Made by a program: the position numbers and the translations under genes. A model generated the notes under the pieces. That model had not been told where the DNA came from and made no database searches. It saw only the letters and a list, made by a program, of their open reading frames with translations. Source: Cymodocea nodosa (taxonomy: Eukaryota > Streptophyta > Magnoliopsida > Alismatales > Cymodoceaceae). Taken from it: a DNA stretch of 64,000 bases. This document shows positions 1 to 10,599 of this stretch, piece by piece (within the stretch, counting starts at the first letter, position 1; each line of letters opens with the position of its first letter). The stretch lies in assembly GCA_036874045.1 (NCBI GenBank), contig CM072340.1, positions 5,037,001 to 5,101,000 of the forward strand, given 5' to 3'.

Positions 1-171
1 TTTAAATAGTCTAATATGATAAAAGCAATTTTAGCCTCAAATTGACAAAGTTAAATGAATGCCCAACTATCAATTTCTATTTAAAAACAAGGAAGGCACA
101 ATAAGCAATGATATTAAATAAGTTGGTATCGATTTTATATCAAAGATTATTAACGAAGCTTTGATACCACT
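1..171 (-). mobile_element. Leader of copia family X, running off the window
   Basis: Reading on the minus strand, this follows directly on the end of the X 5' LTR at 172. The first bases contain the primer site (158-169). The rest is AT-rich untranslated leader with no ORF of note. Gag and pol of this copy would lie to the left of the window. The call rests on the LTR/primer-site junction alone, because no protein is visible here. Confidence 0.65.
158..169 (-). other. Primer binding site, initiator-Met tRNA type
   Basis: The minus strand reads TGGTATCAAAGC three bases after the LTR end CCTACA. It differs by one base from TGGTATCAGAGC, the usual plant initiator-Met primer site of Ty1/copia elements. 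It fixes the orientation (minus) and the 3' edge of the 5' LTR at 172. Confidence 0.85.
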
Positions 172-871
172 TGTAGGATCGTATGGCTATACAAGAGGGG
201 GGTGAATTGTGTTTTCCAACTTTTTTCGATTATAATTGAAACTTCAAAACTTAAAAATAAGTCGAGACACTGTTTTCATAAAATCATTTTTATTCAAGGT
301 TTCAATTACAATATACAATTCAATTCTCCTCTGAAATTGTAGATGCAATTATATATCGATACCATGTTTCATTTATACAATTTCATAACTACAAACAAAG
401 AAAACTAATTTGTGGTATTTAAAACATTTCTCCCTGTTTGAGATTTGTCTTCTTCTTCTTCTTTTTCTTCTTCAGCAATTCTTCAGTGACGAATATCTTG
501 TCATTCTCTGTTTCACCGAATTTGCTTTCTGTTGATACTTTAGATCTTCAGTGACATAAATCTGACCTTTGCTGCTTCACTAAATTTTCTTCCATCTGAG
601 AGCTTTTCCCCAAAGAGTGTTTTTGATCCCTAAAAAGATTTTTCGTTTGATGTGTAGGGATAGTTTGATCAACGAGAACTCTATGCCTTTTATACTGTAT
701 GTTCATTTCATGCATATCCTCCACGTTTAATCACTATCAGTTTTCCACTTCTTTACGTCTTTTCTTTTTCCTTTATTGAAATACACACGTTCTAACCCAC
801 GTTTACATTTCGAATTTTCTTTAACCATCAATCCTGGATCTCTGAAAAATTTCCTGCAAAATAAACTTTCT
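172..871 (-). repeat. Copia family X 5' LTR, 3' portion
   Basis: This is the reverse complement of the 3' part of the LTR at 37436-39050. It starts on the plus strand with TGTAGGATCGTATGG and includes the run 'gaggggggtgaattgtg'. It stops abruptly inside the LTR at about 871, where the end of gypsy A's 3' LTR begins. The missing 5' part of an X LTR in the same orientation lies at 52327-53229, with a 36-bp overlap between the two pieces. Length is about 700 of the expected 1,600 bp. Confidence 0.85.
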
Positions 872-875
872 CATT

Positions 876-2976
876 TGTTCAGTTGCTTTAGGCGGCACCA
901 AAGAACTTGTTTGGTTCCCAAGCAACAACGCCAAATAACTTGTATTTGTTAACTTTTGTTTTTAACTAGGTTAATTTGTCTTTATACTTATATCAGTAAT
1001 TCTTTTTTAGAAGTAAACAAACAACCTTTTACACAAATTAGATATTAATTACAATTTGTATTTTAACTGCAAGTGCACAGTGTATATTGTATTTGTGTAC
1101 AAGTACAGGTCGATCTCATAGAGAACTGAGTAAGAATTGTATATTGTTCCTTTTTTTTATATTATACTTAATGTGTTCAGTAATCACTCCGTTGAGTTAC
1201 AGTTAACACAATGGACTAAGTTCGTGGAGTTATGGATAACTCAATGGACTAATATCGTGGACTTAAGTTAACTCCATGAGCCTATCTTTACAGTTTAATA
1301 CTGCTATTTATAGAGGAATTTGGCCAACCATTGGGTGGTTCTATAGATTGTAAATAACATCAATTAAGCTCTTTAATGCTAGTGAATATTAGATTTATCA
1401 TTAAGCAACACTAATATTCAAATATTTCAAACAGTAACTATTAAAATCTTTAAGTATTTGGAACTAATCGATTTTAGTAAACTGTAATACTATTTTCTAT
1501 TTTCTAAATCAAACAAACATATAACATTCACAATACTAACAATGATAACTTTAATCACGATATAAAACAAACAATACAACACTTAAATACTAAATATAAA
1601 CACAGATAAGTTGTTGTTTTTGGTATTTTTGTTTTGAGATGTTCATGGAAATGGGTGAAAGGTGAAATGTAAAAATCTCTATCGACATTAAATACTTCCG
1701 TCACTACATGCTATGCGATTACACCATTGAAAACTTAATCACTTACAATTCTGCCTCCTCTCCCTATAGAATCATGTGTCCAGAATTGCATGATGATCTC
1801 CTCTTCAACATACTAGCATCAACCCGAAACCAAGGCTAGAAGCTTTATGATCTCCTGAGATATGAGTCGGTGCTTGGTGAAAATGGCTTCCCTTCCCGCG
1901 ACGCGATCACTCCTCACAGTGGTTGTCCAGCACCGTATTTGGCTCGGAATAGACCCAACATCAAGAAAGTATCTTCATAGACCTCCGATGGTTGGTGATT
2001 ATGGTAATGTTGGTGAATTGTTGGTGATGGTGTGGATGATTCAGTGAACTTTCGACGCTACCTGTAGTTAGCGCGGTCCTCCACCTTTACACCCACTGCC
2101 ACACACCGCCAACCACACTTCTTCATTTTTTTTCCTCTTCTTTTATATTTCTTTAGTAGTAACTGCTTCTACTTTAGATGATCGATTGGATTTCCTTCAT
2201 TCAGATCAACGATGGTGATTTCTTCTCCCTTCCACGAGTGAATTCCTACGTGATACGTGCAATCATGGTTTTCCTTCGAATGTCCTGTTTCTGTAATCGC
2301 TATAGTGGCATATTAGAAATTAAATGGTCTGTGGAGTTACAAATAACTCAACGGACTTACTTCGTTGATTTAACTATAAAACACATGTAATAAAGAAATA
2401 AGCTGCTAACATAACGCGTTACCTTAGTGTGTATTCATGTAACTCAACGCGTACAGTTATGCTAACTTAACGAGCTAAACATGTGCATCTCACGTGATAT
2501 ACTAAAGCATTTAAATTCAACACGTGCATAATTCTAACTTAACGAGTTCAAATATATAACTTATGGTTTTCACTTACTAACTCAACGAGTTCTCACGTGA
2601 TCTTTTTATACCTTTAAACCTGTAACTCAACGAGTTGGCACGTGATCTTTTAACAAAAAGAACACTAACTCAACTAGTTGTTACTATTCACTTAAATATT
2701 CTTTTAGCGTTTAAACATAATTTTCTGGTACATGTAATATAACTCTCTGAAATAACAGAAAATTTGGATACTGAAGAATAAAATAGCCTGGAATTTACCG
2801 ATAGTTCAGAAATGTACTAAATTGACGTTAATTCCTTGAAATTATGCAGATTCTTTTATTAAAGCATATAACAGTGCAATTATAACATAATGGCTTAATT
2901 CTCATATCATAAGCTAAATATTATGCAATTAACCATCATTTAACTGTTAATATTATGCACTTTTTCATTCTAAACA
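876..2976 (-). repeat. Gypsy A 3' LTR
   Basis: In element orientation it begins TGTTTAGAATG at 2976 and ends ...AACA at 876, next to the polypurine tract at 2977. It matches the LTR at 24732-26798 along its length and more loosely the LTR at 48752-50601. U3 (about 2390-2700) holds an array of TAACTTAACGAG units and CACGTG boxes that it shares with copia X LTRs. A good TATA box, TATAAATAG on the minus strand, lies at 1306-1314. A second array of GTTGAGTTA/TAACTCAA units lies at 1190-1285. Two primer-site-like units sit near its end (882-945). Confidence 0.9.
1304..1318 (-). promoter_or_regulatory. TATA box of gypsy A 3' LTR
   Basis: The minus strand reads CCTCTATAAATAGCAG. The same place in the other two LTRs has decayed: 'ctatttacaaagg' near 25164 and 'ctaattacaaagg' near 49139. 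Only the 3' LTR keeps a plausible TATA box. Confidence 0.55.
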
Positions 2977-2991
2977 CTTCCCCCATACTTA
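2977..2991 (-). other. Polypurine tract of gypsy A
   Basis: The minus strand reads AAGTATGGGGGAAG directly before the LTR start TGTTTAG. It is preceded by 'gggactagcaaaattt', a phrase usual before the 3' LTR of Athila/Tat-type plant gypsy elements. It primes plus-strand DNA synthesis. Confidence 0.8.
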
Positions 2992-5006
2992 AATTTTGCT
3001 AGTCCCTTAGCAAACTAAGATCTAATTAGTTGGTCTTTCTAAAGTGCTAGAATTAATTCTCCACCTAGTTATTCTTCAAAATAATAAATTAGATTACTAT
3101 ATAGATTTTCTATATGTTTCAGTAATCTGTTTTAACTTTGTTTTCTCCTCTTCAACTTGCAAATATACTTAGAATATATGTAAATTGCATACAAAATATA
3201 TCAGCATCACATAGGTGTTAATTATATTATCATTTGTTCTTTTTTTCAACATTTGTCATCCTGAATTTTCCAATATAATTTCCAGAATAAATTTCAAGTA
3301 CATACGAATCAAAACACAATCCAATTCAATATGATTAAGACAAGTAGAATAAAAAATTGTATCTCAAATAAACAACTTCAAAAGTCTATTCTAGATTCAT
3401 ACTTCAGCAATTTTAGATAACAGAACATAAACTTGATTCAAAAGATATCTATATTTCACAAAACACTTGTATCTTTTCAAAATAGTATATGCATATTTGT
3501 ACTTTAAAAGTTAATTTGACAAGCTTGAATCATACAAGAGCTTTCTAGTGTACCCTTGTATCGAGCTTTCAGTCAACAATCTCAGATCTGATCAGGATCT
3601 TAGGTTGCCAAATTTAAAGAGTCCTTTTCAGGTCAACAATCATTACATACCTATCTACTCAAGTACAAAAGTCTCATGATCAAACAAGTCAATAAACTCT
3701 CAAAGTTTTTCTTTTCTTTTTTTTCTTCTTTTCAACATAGTGTGTATGTGTTTCATTAATACAGATGCAATAAAACACAAATCTCATATAGTCCTACTTC
3801 TATTATTTACTGAAAATATGAATTCATGTCAATAAGCTCATACTTTTTCTATAGTTTAATAAGTTTTACACATAAATCATTCTACAAGTTTAATCAATCA
3901 AATTAAATGTATCATTGATCGTATGCATCTCATTTAATCCAAAAATCAACATTTCAGCTCTTTCAAGATTTTAGATAATTTACTAAGTTTCAGTTAAGCA
4001 TTTTCTTTTTAAAATCATGAAACTATTAAACTCATAAAATTCAGCAAAAACATAAGATACTATATCTAGATTTGTATGAATAATAAAATTTGTAGCATCT
4101 TATATAAGATTATAAATATAACATTCAAGTAGTTGCAGTTCTTAAAAATTTTACAGTTTCAATTATCAGATAGTTACAGCAAATTCTTGTTCAAAAAATT
4201 TTCAATTTCCATAGACAACTTTTGCAGTACCATTCTAATTCCTCTAAATAACAAAATTACATGGCTGTTACTTTAATTACCTCCCCCCCATACCTACATT
4301 TTGCATTGTACTCAATGTAAAAGATTTTACAATAAATACAGTAATTATAGCAGGCATGAATATTGTTTCGTTGATTTAGCATCTAACTCAACAAACTTAG
4401 TTGAAACGTAAATTCAGGATAAGTAATCAATTATGTACATTGTCCTTTTGTATCTCCTTCAATATCTTCCGATTTTTGATTCTGAAAAACTTTTCATTCA
4501 CACATAAAAGCAAAGTATATAACAACATAAAAATTTAACTTGTTAAATCAGTGTCTTGTGTGGAACCCAAGCTCCTATGCCTTTGGTGGCTCACAAGCAA
4601 GCTAGTTGGTTTCCCAAAATAGATACCAACAAACTGGATTGATATTTTGTTTTTTTTTATTTATAGAATAAAACTAAAACTAAAATTTTTCTTTTCTAAA
4701 AAAAAATGCAGAATACACACAACATTAAAAGCATAGAATCATAGTTTAAAAACATGATTGAAAAGTAGTAACAAATGGAATAAACGTGTCAGTCCATGCA
4801 AACTTTTTAGGCATAATTCTTCTTGCTATTAATTCTGTTTTAATGCAATTTGCTTTCCTTTTTAGCTTGTAAACTTGCAGTATGTTATCAATACTAAATA
4901 TAAGTGTATTACCATTAATAAAATGAAATGTAGAAAGGGATCCTCTTGTGTTCCAAGATAATGTAGCTGTTTCTATTTCTATATCTATTTCAATATATTT
5001 TTCTTC
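2992..5006 (-). mobile_element. Gypsy A 3' noncoding region
   Basis: Two kilobases with no supported ORF between the F-box gene and the 3' LTR. Contains a second purine block (about 4262-4275, GGGGGGGAGG on the minus strand) preceded by 'attgagtacaatgc', the phrase that also occurs at 63131-63168 in gypsy C. The block 3150-4090 recurs at 39091-39650 (gypsy B) and, inverted, twice at 53230-55250. It includes the conserved phrase 'gagtagataggtatgtaatg' and its surroundings near 3650. Confidence 0.75.
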
Positions 5007-5893
5007 TCACTTCCATTCATTTAGGTCTTTCATAATCCATATTTGAAATTTCTTCAATTCATCCCACCATCTTATCAGACATAAAGTAGGATCATCATAT
5101 TCATTATACCACATTCCCAATTGAATTTGATCGTATTCTGAAGTGAATGGTTTAGCTATATCACTCGGTATAGGTAATATTTCTATAAAATCATCATAAT
5201 TGTCTATGCTTACTATGTATAAATCAGATCTAAATGCAACTGATATATTTGTGACTAGATATATATATCTATCAAGTATGACATGCATGCTGTTAATTAA
5301 TGATTTCTGTCCTAGATATATCATAGTATTTTTACTCCAAGATTTATTCGGAAAATTATACACACTTAAGCATAAATCTTCATCCCAATTTCCAATTGGT
5401 CCCCAATAATATAATTTTTCAGGTATGGCCGAATTTTTATCAGAAAATATTAAAGTTGACCCACAATTTTTAGTTGGTACTTCATATCTATTAGGCCTTC
5501 CTATATTCCATTCTTCTCTTGTGATAGGATTTCTAATCAAAATGTCGAGTAACAGAATTGCATACCTTGGTTTGGTTCTATATATAATTAATCCTTCATC
5601 CATACCCATAATATGATCTATTCCTTTTAATGTATTGGGTGGAATTCTAGTAGTTTCTACCATATTCAGATATTCATAGCAGATTGAACTACGATTAAAT
5701 GACTTCCATAAAAATCCATCTCTAATCTCAATCATCTTTGCAGTTTGTGGTCCATGAAAATATTTTTCTCTAACACAGTCTTTGATTTCCTTTGATACAC
5801 AACACAATCTGCACAGATCTTTAGCTGATAGGTTACTTAGTACTTTCTTTAGTGCATCTAGTCGTAATTTCATCAATTCCATCTGTTGTGATT
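5007..5893 (-). CDS. F-box-like protein carried by gypsy A (main exon)
   Basis: An intact 291-residue ORF (ATG at 5882). Residues about 6-38 read as an F-box: 'LDALKKVLSNLSAKDLCRLC' followed by 'CVSKEIKDCV'. The same region in B has the more canonical start 'LPLDAQREILSNL'. Residues about 100-135 ('DILIRNPITREEWNIG') resemble the start of the F-box-associated region of plant F-box proteins. Known F-box proteins bind SKP1 and choose substrates for SCF ubiquitin ligases; that role here is inference. A splice acceptor (TTATACAG) lies at 5901-5894, just before the ORF. It is on the same strand as gag-pol and is open although A's pol and extra ORF carry many stops. A truncated homologue in B shows it is a family feature. 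Confidence 0.72.
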
Positions 5894-7493
5894 CTGTATA
5901 ACATAAATAAAAATTAACAAAGACAAAATTAACATAGCTACTTCACACCCTCGTGGAGTTAGGTCATAACTCAACGGACTAAGTTCGTTGAGTTAAGTAA
6001 TAACTCTATGATACTACTAACTATAATTAAACTTACTTTTTTTCTTTTTTTTATATTTTTCTACTTACTATATTATACATAGTTACTTCAGTTACATTGT
6101 TTCATTCAACTACCTCCCAGAGGAGGTATCAATTTCATTTACAGTTTTGTTGATAGGATTAGGTATTGCTTGCATTGGCAATCCTCTAGTTGGTCTAACT
6201 TCCATTGATTCTTTCTGTCTAGGGGGTATATTTCTATTTATATTTTGATTTTGAATTGCAGCATTCCAAATACAAGATCTAGACAATTGCTTAATTGTTG
6301 GATTATCTTTTCTAATTTCTCTATTCTAGATCCTTGTTCAATTAAAGCTTCATAACTTATATTTTTGTCATTTATATTTTCTCCTACCTGAAAATTGTTG
6401 TTTCTCCAAGATAAATTTGGGTGATTTCTCCAATTAGGGTTATAAGAATTTCCAAAGTTATATTTCTGGTTTTTAGCATAAATAATATCTAAATCATTAA
6501 TGTTTGCATTCTTTTCTGCTAGCTTTTGATTTAATGATAACTCTTCTATTTTCTTTGTTAATTTAGTTAATTTAACTTCTAGCATAATGCTTGAATCTAT
6601 TTCATGCATTCCCCTTGGCAATATTCTTTTATCTACAATAGCTTCAGCTGAGTTTTCCCATTATGTAGTTCTTTTTGCAAAGTTTTCTAAATATGCCCAT
6701 GCTTCTTCATTACACAGTTTTAAAAATCCATTTTGACAAGTAGATTCTAATAAAGATTTCGTTGAAACATTTATGCCTTCATAAATTATACCTATTAATT
6801 GTGCTTTACTCATTGCATGATGTGGACATTGAGTTAGTAAATCTTTAAATCATTTAAAATATTTCCAGAATGATTCTCCCTGTTTTTGGCTACACATTAA
6901 TATTTCCTTCTTCTTTTTAATCGTTTGATGTGTTGGATAATATTTTTCTAGAAAAATAGAGCAAAATTCAGTCCATGCAGAAATTGAATCAGGCGATAGA
7001 GTATATAACCATCTCTTAGCTATGTCTTTTAAAGCAAAAGGGATATATCTAAGTTTAATAGCATCAATACTCATGTTCGGCATTTTCATCATTTGACAAA
7101 CTTCGTTAAATTCTCTAAGGAAATAATAGGCATTGTCTCTTTCTAATCCATGAAAATGTGGCAATTGACTAATATAATTAGATTTCAATTCAAACCTATC
7201 TCCCTCAAAGTTTGGCAATCGAATACATAAAGGTTCATCAACTAATTCAAGATACAAAATTTCCCCTAATGGTTTCTCTACTAGAGCAGCCATATCTTTG
7301 TTCTCTTTTAAAGAAAGGTTAGCTACCCCCTTAAGGATTTCATTAAAGTCTAATTCAAAAAAATTTTCAATACGTCTCTGTGTTGAAGAATCCTATGTAG
7401 GTGTTCTTACTAATCTTTTAATGCTAGGAGAACGAATCCATGTGCTCATAAACTCTTAATATAAAGTAAAATAACAAAAGATTAATTACATAC
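5894..7493 (-). other. Intron-like interval of the F-box gene, containing gag
   Basis: In A the sequence reads CAGACTG|GTATGT at 7494/7493 and TTATACAG|AATC at 5894/5893. In B the same flanks are joined directly, CAGACTG|AATC at 40157/40156. The 1,600-bp difference thus has GT...AG ends and no flanking duplication, as expected for an intron. It contains a whole gag-type ORF on the same strand, and a short TAACTCAACGGA palindromic array at 5945-6008. Alternatives: a coincidental clean insertion or deletion. Confidence 0.7.
6130..7450 (-). pseudogene. Gag (capsid-type domain) inside the intron-like interval
   Basis: Starts at ATG 7450 ('MSTWIRSPSIKRL'). Residues about 70-200 match the retrotransposon gag domain: 'LPHFHGLERDNAYYFLREF', 'RWLYTLSPDSISAWTEF', 'FLEKYYP'. 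Next comes the Athila-type linker with 'YNPNWRNHPNLSW' and a coiled-coil stretch ('RIEKLEKIIQQL'). It ends near 6130 with 'NEIDTSSGR'. Broken by stops near 7394, 6852 and 6661. This is the normal N-terminal half of an Athila gag but lies between the extra ORF and the F-box gene, not next to the 5' LTR. No zinc knuckle is seen in this part; a knuckle-like motif is at the 5' end of A (about 24590). Confidence 0.8.
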
Positions 7494-7870
7494 CAGTCTG
7501 AAGCTTTATACTCAGTAAATAGTTGTTGATGGATGACGTTGAATCAGCTGCTTCTCCTTCCAGTTCCCCAACGAAGTTCCTTTTCTTTCAAAAGTGCTGG
7601 TAACTCATAAATAACATTCTGTTCTATATTTATAATGCATGTCCATAAAGTAAACGAATCTCGTTGCAAGAATGTGTTTTGTAACGTGCAGTGTAGTTCC
7701 TATTTTTATGGGTACGTGTGTCACTTCTAATTTCAAATTTTAGTAACTGCTAAACCTATGAAGTTTCGTTCGTGGCTAAAAGAATAATTGTTTAGCTTAA
7801 TCCACGAACTAACCTCGTTGAGTTACAGTTAACTCAACAGACAAACTTCAGTTACTGTTGCTAACTCCAC
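7494..7870 (-). promoter_or_regulatory. Promoter-like region and short exon 1 of the F-box gene in A
   Basis: The minus strand has GCATTATAAATATAG at 7622-7637, about 130 bases before the splice donor at 7494. Upstream, at 7800-7870, lies an array with 'gttgagttacagttaactca'. The corresponding region of B (40158-40640) has the same layout: array, TATA-like box, leader, then the F-box ORF. The leader between TATA and donor would be a short first exon. In B it supplies an in-frame upstream ATG; in A that ATG reads ATA. Confidence 0.5.
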
Positions 7871-8293
7871 AGACTAACTTCTATATTTTTCTCTCCTGCA
7901 TTCTGTTAACTTAAATAAAGTTAAATACATGTCATTAATGAAGTGTTCTAATTAAACTCATTTGAATCTGAACATTATATAAATATTTAACTTACAGTTC
8001 ATTTCATATTATGCAGAATTTATATTTTACTTTGCAGCATGCAGATATTTTTATGCATTAACCCGTTATCTTGCATTTAATCCTGTCATTCAGCAAATTT
8101 GTATATATTTTAAACAATCTTGCATCTTGTTCAAACAATTATATAATATTCAAGATAATTCATCCATTACATCATTCTCCAATACTAATACAAAAACATC
8201 TGAAAAACATACATTCATTTATATGAATAATTTACATTACAATCAATCAGATATTTTTCATACAAATATATATAAGTAGACGAATAATACAAC
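7871..8293. other. AT-rich spacer, nothing recognised
   Basis: Between the extra ORF of gypsy A and the F-box promoter-like array. Its counterpart in B (40650-41086) is recognisably similar. No ORF or repeat stands out. Confidence 0.5.
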
Positions 8294-10533
8294 TTATTCT
8301 TTTCTCCTAAGTTCATCTACTTCCTTCTGGAGTCTTTCTACTTGTTGCTCTAATTGGTTAATCCTTTCTATAGCTCCTGTAACTCCTCTAGAAAGTTCAG
8401 CAATCTCTGCAGCAACATAATTTCTGTACTCTTTCACTGAAATGGTTCTAGATCTTATCCTTTTGGATGCCCATTTAGTGAAATCGATACAGTCCACCAT
8501 CAGTAGTGGAATCAAATCTTCATAAAATAATTCTTCTTCACTATTCTCAGCTTAGAGATAAAAACTACAGACCAATTTATCTGAATTCTGTTTACAACTA
8601 CATAAGTGGCCCATTTGACAAATTGACTCAGTTCTATATCATGGCCTTGTCATTGGTAGATATTCTTAATCAAAATATTAGCTATCATGTGTGCTTTACC
8701 ATTTAATTGCTTTAGTCTATTTAATAGCGACACACTAGGATTGATAGCTAAACAATCCTTTATGGTCTGTTCTGTCCACTCAAGAGTAGTTGTGCTTTCT
8801 AGAATTTCTAGTCCTTCATTCTTCAATCCAAGAATGTTGTGGAGAAGCTTTGGTGTTATCTGTACATCAACTTTCTCCATGTTGGAAATTAATCCTCATT
8901 TTCCTTCTCTTAAGTTTGCATAAAAGCAGGGCAATAGATTCTCATATACTACATGCCCTCTTTATTGAGAAATAAACTGTAGTAGACCTTGGAACTCAAA
9001 TAAATCTTTGATTTCTTGCATTCCATCCCCATTTACTGGTCTACTGTAAATGATATCACAGCCCCTTATCTCTTGGTATTTATTATAAACTTCTTGACTC
9101 CAAAAGTGTACTTCATTTAGAACTGTTGTTTTAGTCAGGTTAGGAATGTGAATTTGTTGCTCTAGAGGGGTTTGTTCTTGAACTTCCTCCTCCATATGCT
9201 GAACTTGAACTGACTGAAAATGCTCTGCAGCTTCCTGTATTTTTGCTTCTACTTTTGTCTGTGGTGGTGAGCCGACAAAACTCTCCACTTTGTCTTGAAT
9301 ACTATCCAAAATTTGCTGAAGAGTTCTTTGCTCTTTAGTGTAATCTATCGAGTCATCTCTTTCCATATGTAATTGTTTAGCTTCTTATTCATTTTCTTCT
9401 TCCTCCAGACTACCAATCTGCAATGTCACTGTTCTTTCTAATTCTATGGTAGATTGGGACGGAGTTACGGGTAAATCAGCTTCTACCCTAATTTCTATTT
9501 CTTCTTCTTTTACAGGCTGCAAACTAGTTTCAGCCTGTTTTTCTTCTTCTCTTTGCTCTTACTGCTGCTGCTCCTGCTCCTGTTCAGAATCGGATAGCAA
9601 GTTTACAAAAATCAGCTCTACAGGCCCTATTGATTTTGGTATTTTAGATTTAATCTCCTCTTGATATTCAGGCACTATCTATTTTCCTTTCCTTCTTCTG
9701 ATTAATTGTGTCTAGTCTTCCTCTTATTCTTCTGAGATTAAATCTACAAAAATGGGCTTTGCAAGCCTTTAAGCCACAGGTATTGGCTCTTCCTATTTAA
9801 CTCTTTCCATAATTACTGGTCTCGAAGGACCAACTTCATCTCCTTTTGCAGCAGGTCTAGCAGTAGCTTCTTGATGCTATTCCACTTTGATTTTATATTG
9901 GGCTTTCAACTTTTTTGCAACCCTCTTTCTACACCGTGCATTAAACACCAGATGTGCTATAGCTACTACCAATTCTTCTAGTTCCCCTTGGTCTTTTCCT
10001 ATTTGAACCAGTTCTTGAAATTCTCTTCTTTCTTCCTTAGTAGAAGGCCCCAAAATTGCTACTCTTCCTAATGGCCTTGGTGGTGAAATTGAAGGTCCTG
10101 GCTGTTGTTCCTTAGAAACAAGTCTTTCAGTAGTCGGTTCCTCTTGTTCTTTAGTTGCCTCTTCTTCATTTTCTTTTCTTTGTTGCTCCTAGATTGCCTA
10201 TTGAGCCTATCTACCTATGTGTCTTCTGAACCAGAGGTGGGACTTACGTTGGATTAGTTCTAGGGCAACTTCGTTATTTGGCCTGATTCTTCTCTCTTTG
10301 CTTACAGCAACTTCTGTAGCAACTTTGATTCTAGTTTTCATTATCTAAGGTATTTGTATACCCAAATCTACTAACACTTTCCTCCAATAGAAAAGGTCAG
10401 ATTCTACCTTTTGTAGCTCTTTTTCCCTCGTCGTATTCCTGATTTTCTACCTCGTGTGCCATTCCTCCAAATCTTTAAGAAATTCTGACGTGTCAACTGC
10501 ATTTTCCCAGAACTCGAGTGTCATCTTCCTCAT
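8294..10533 (-). pseudogene. Extra ORF after pol in gypsy A (env-position ORF, broken)
   Basis: Starts at ATG 10533 ('MRKMTLEFWENAVDTSEF'). N-terminal part is charged and helical. A proline-rich linker and two acidic motifs follow ('FVDLISEE' near 9740 and 'IFVNLLSDSEQEQEQ' near 9600). Then comes a conserved core beginning 'VHFWSQEVYNKYQEI' and 'EIKDLFEFQGLLQF' (about 9120-8980), then 'TPKLLHNILGLKNEG'. A C-terminal coiled coil 'INQLEQQVERLQKEVDELRR' ends at 8294. The core recurs in B, Y and X. It resembles what databases call 'putative plant transposon protein' or ATHILA ORF-1 type proteins; function unknown. About a dozen stops and at least one frameshift. Confidence 0.75.
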
Positions 10534-10599
10534 CTTGAAGTTACACAACGGAACAAAATCGCTCTGATCTCTACTGTTCTAAGTTCTAAATGATTCTAC

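Noticed and set aside
1862..2047. Plus-strand ORF 'MSRCLVKMASLPATRS', also at 25719-25913 and 49669-49971
   Set aside because: It lies antisense in the three gypsy LTRs and recurs because the LTRs are homologous. Its ends differ among copies and no known domain is visible.
2178..2390. Plus-strand ORF in the gypsy LTR, also at 26032-26247
   Set aside because: Antisense LTR sequence, not extended in the B LTR; no coding signature.
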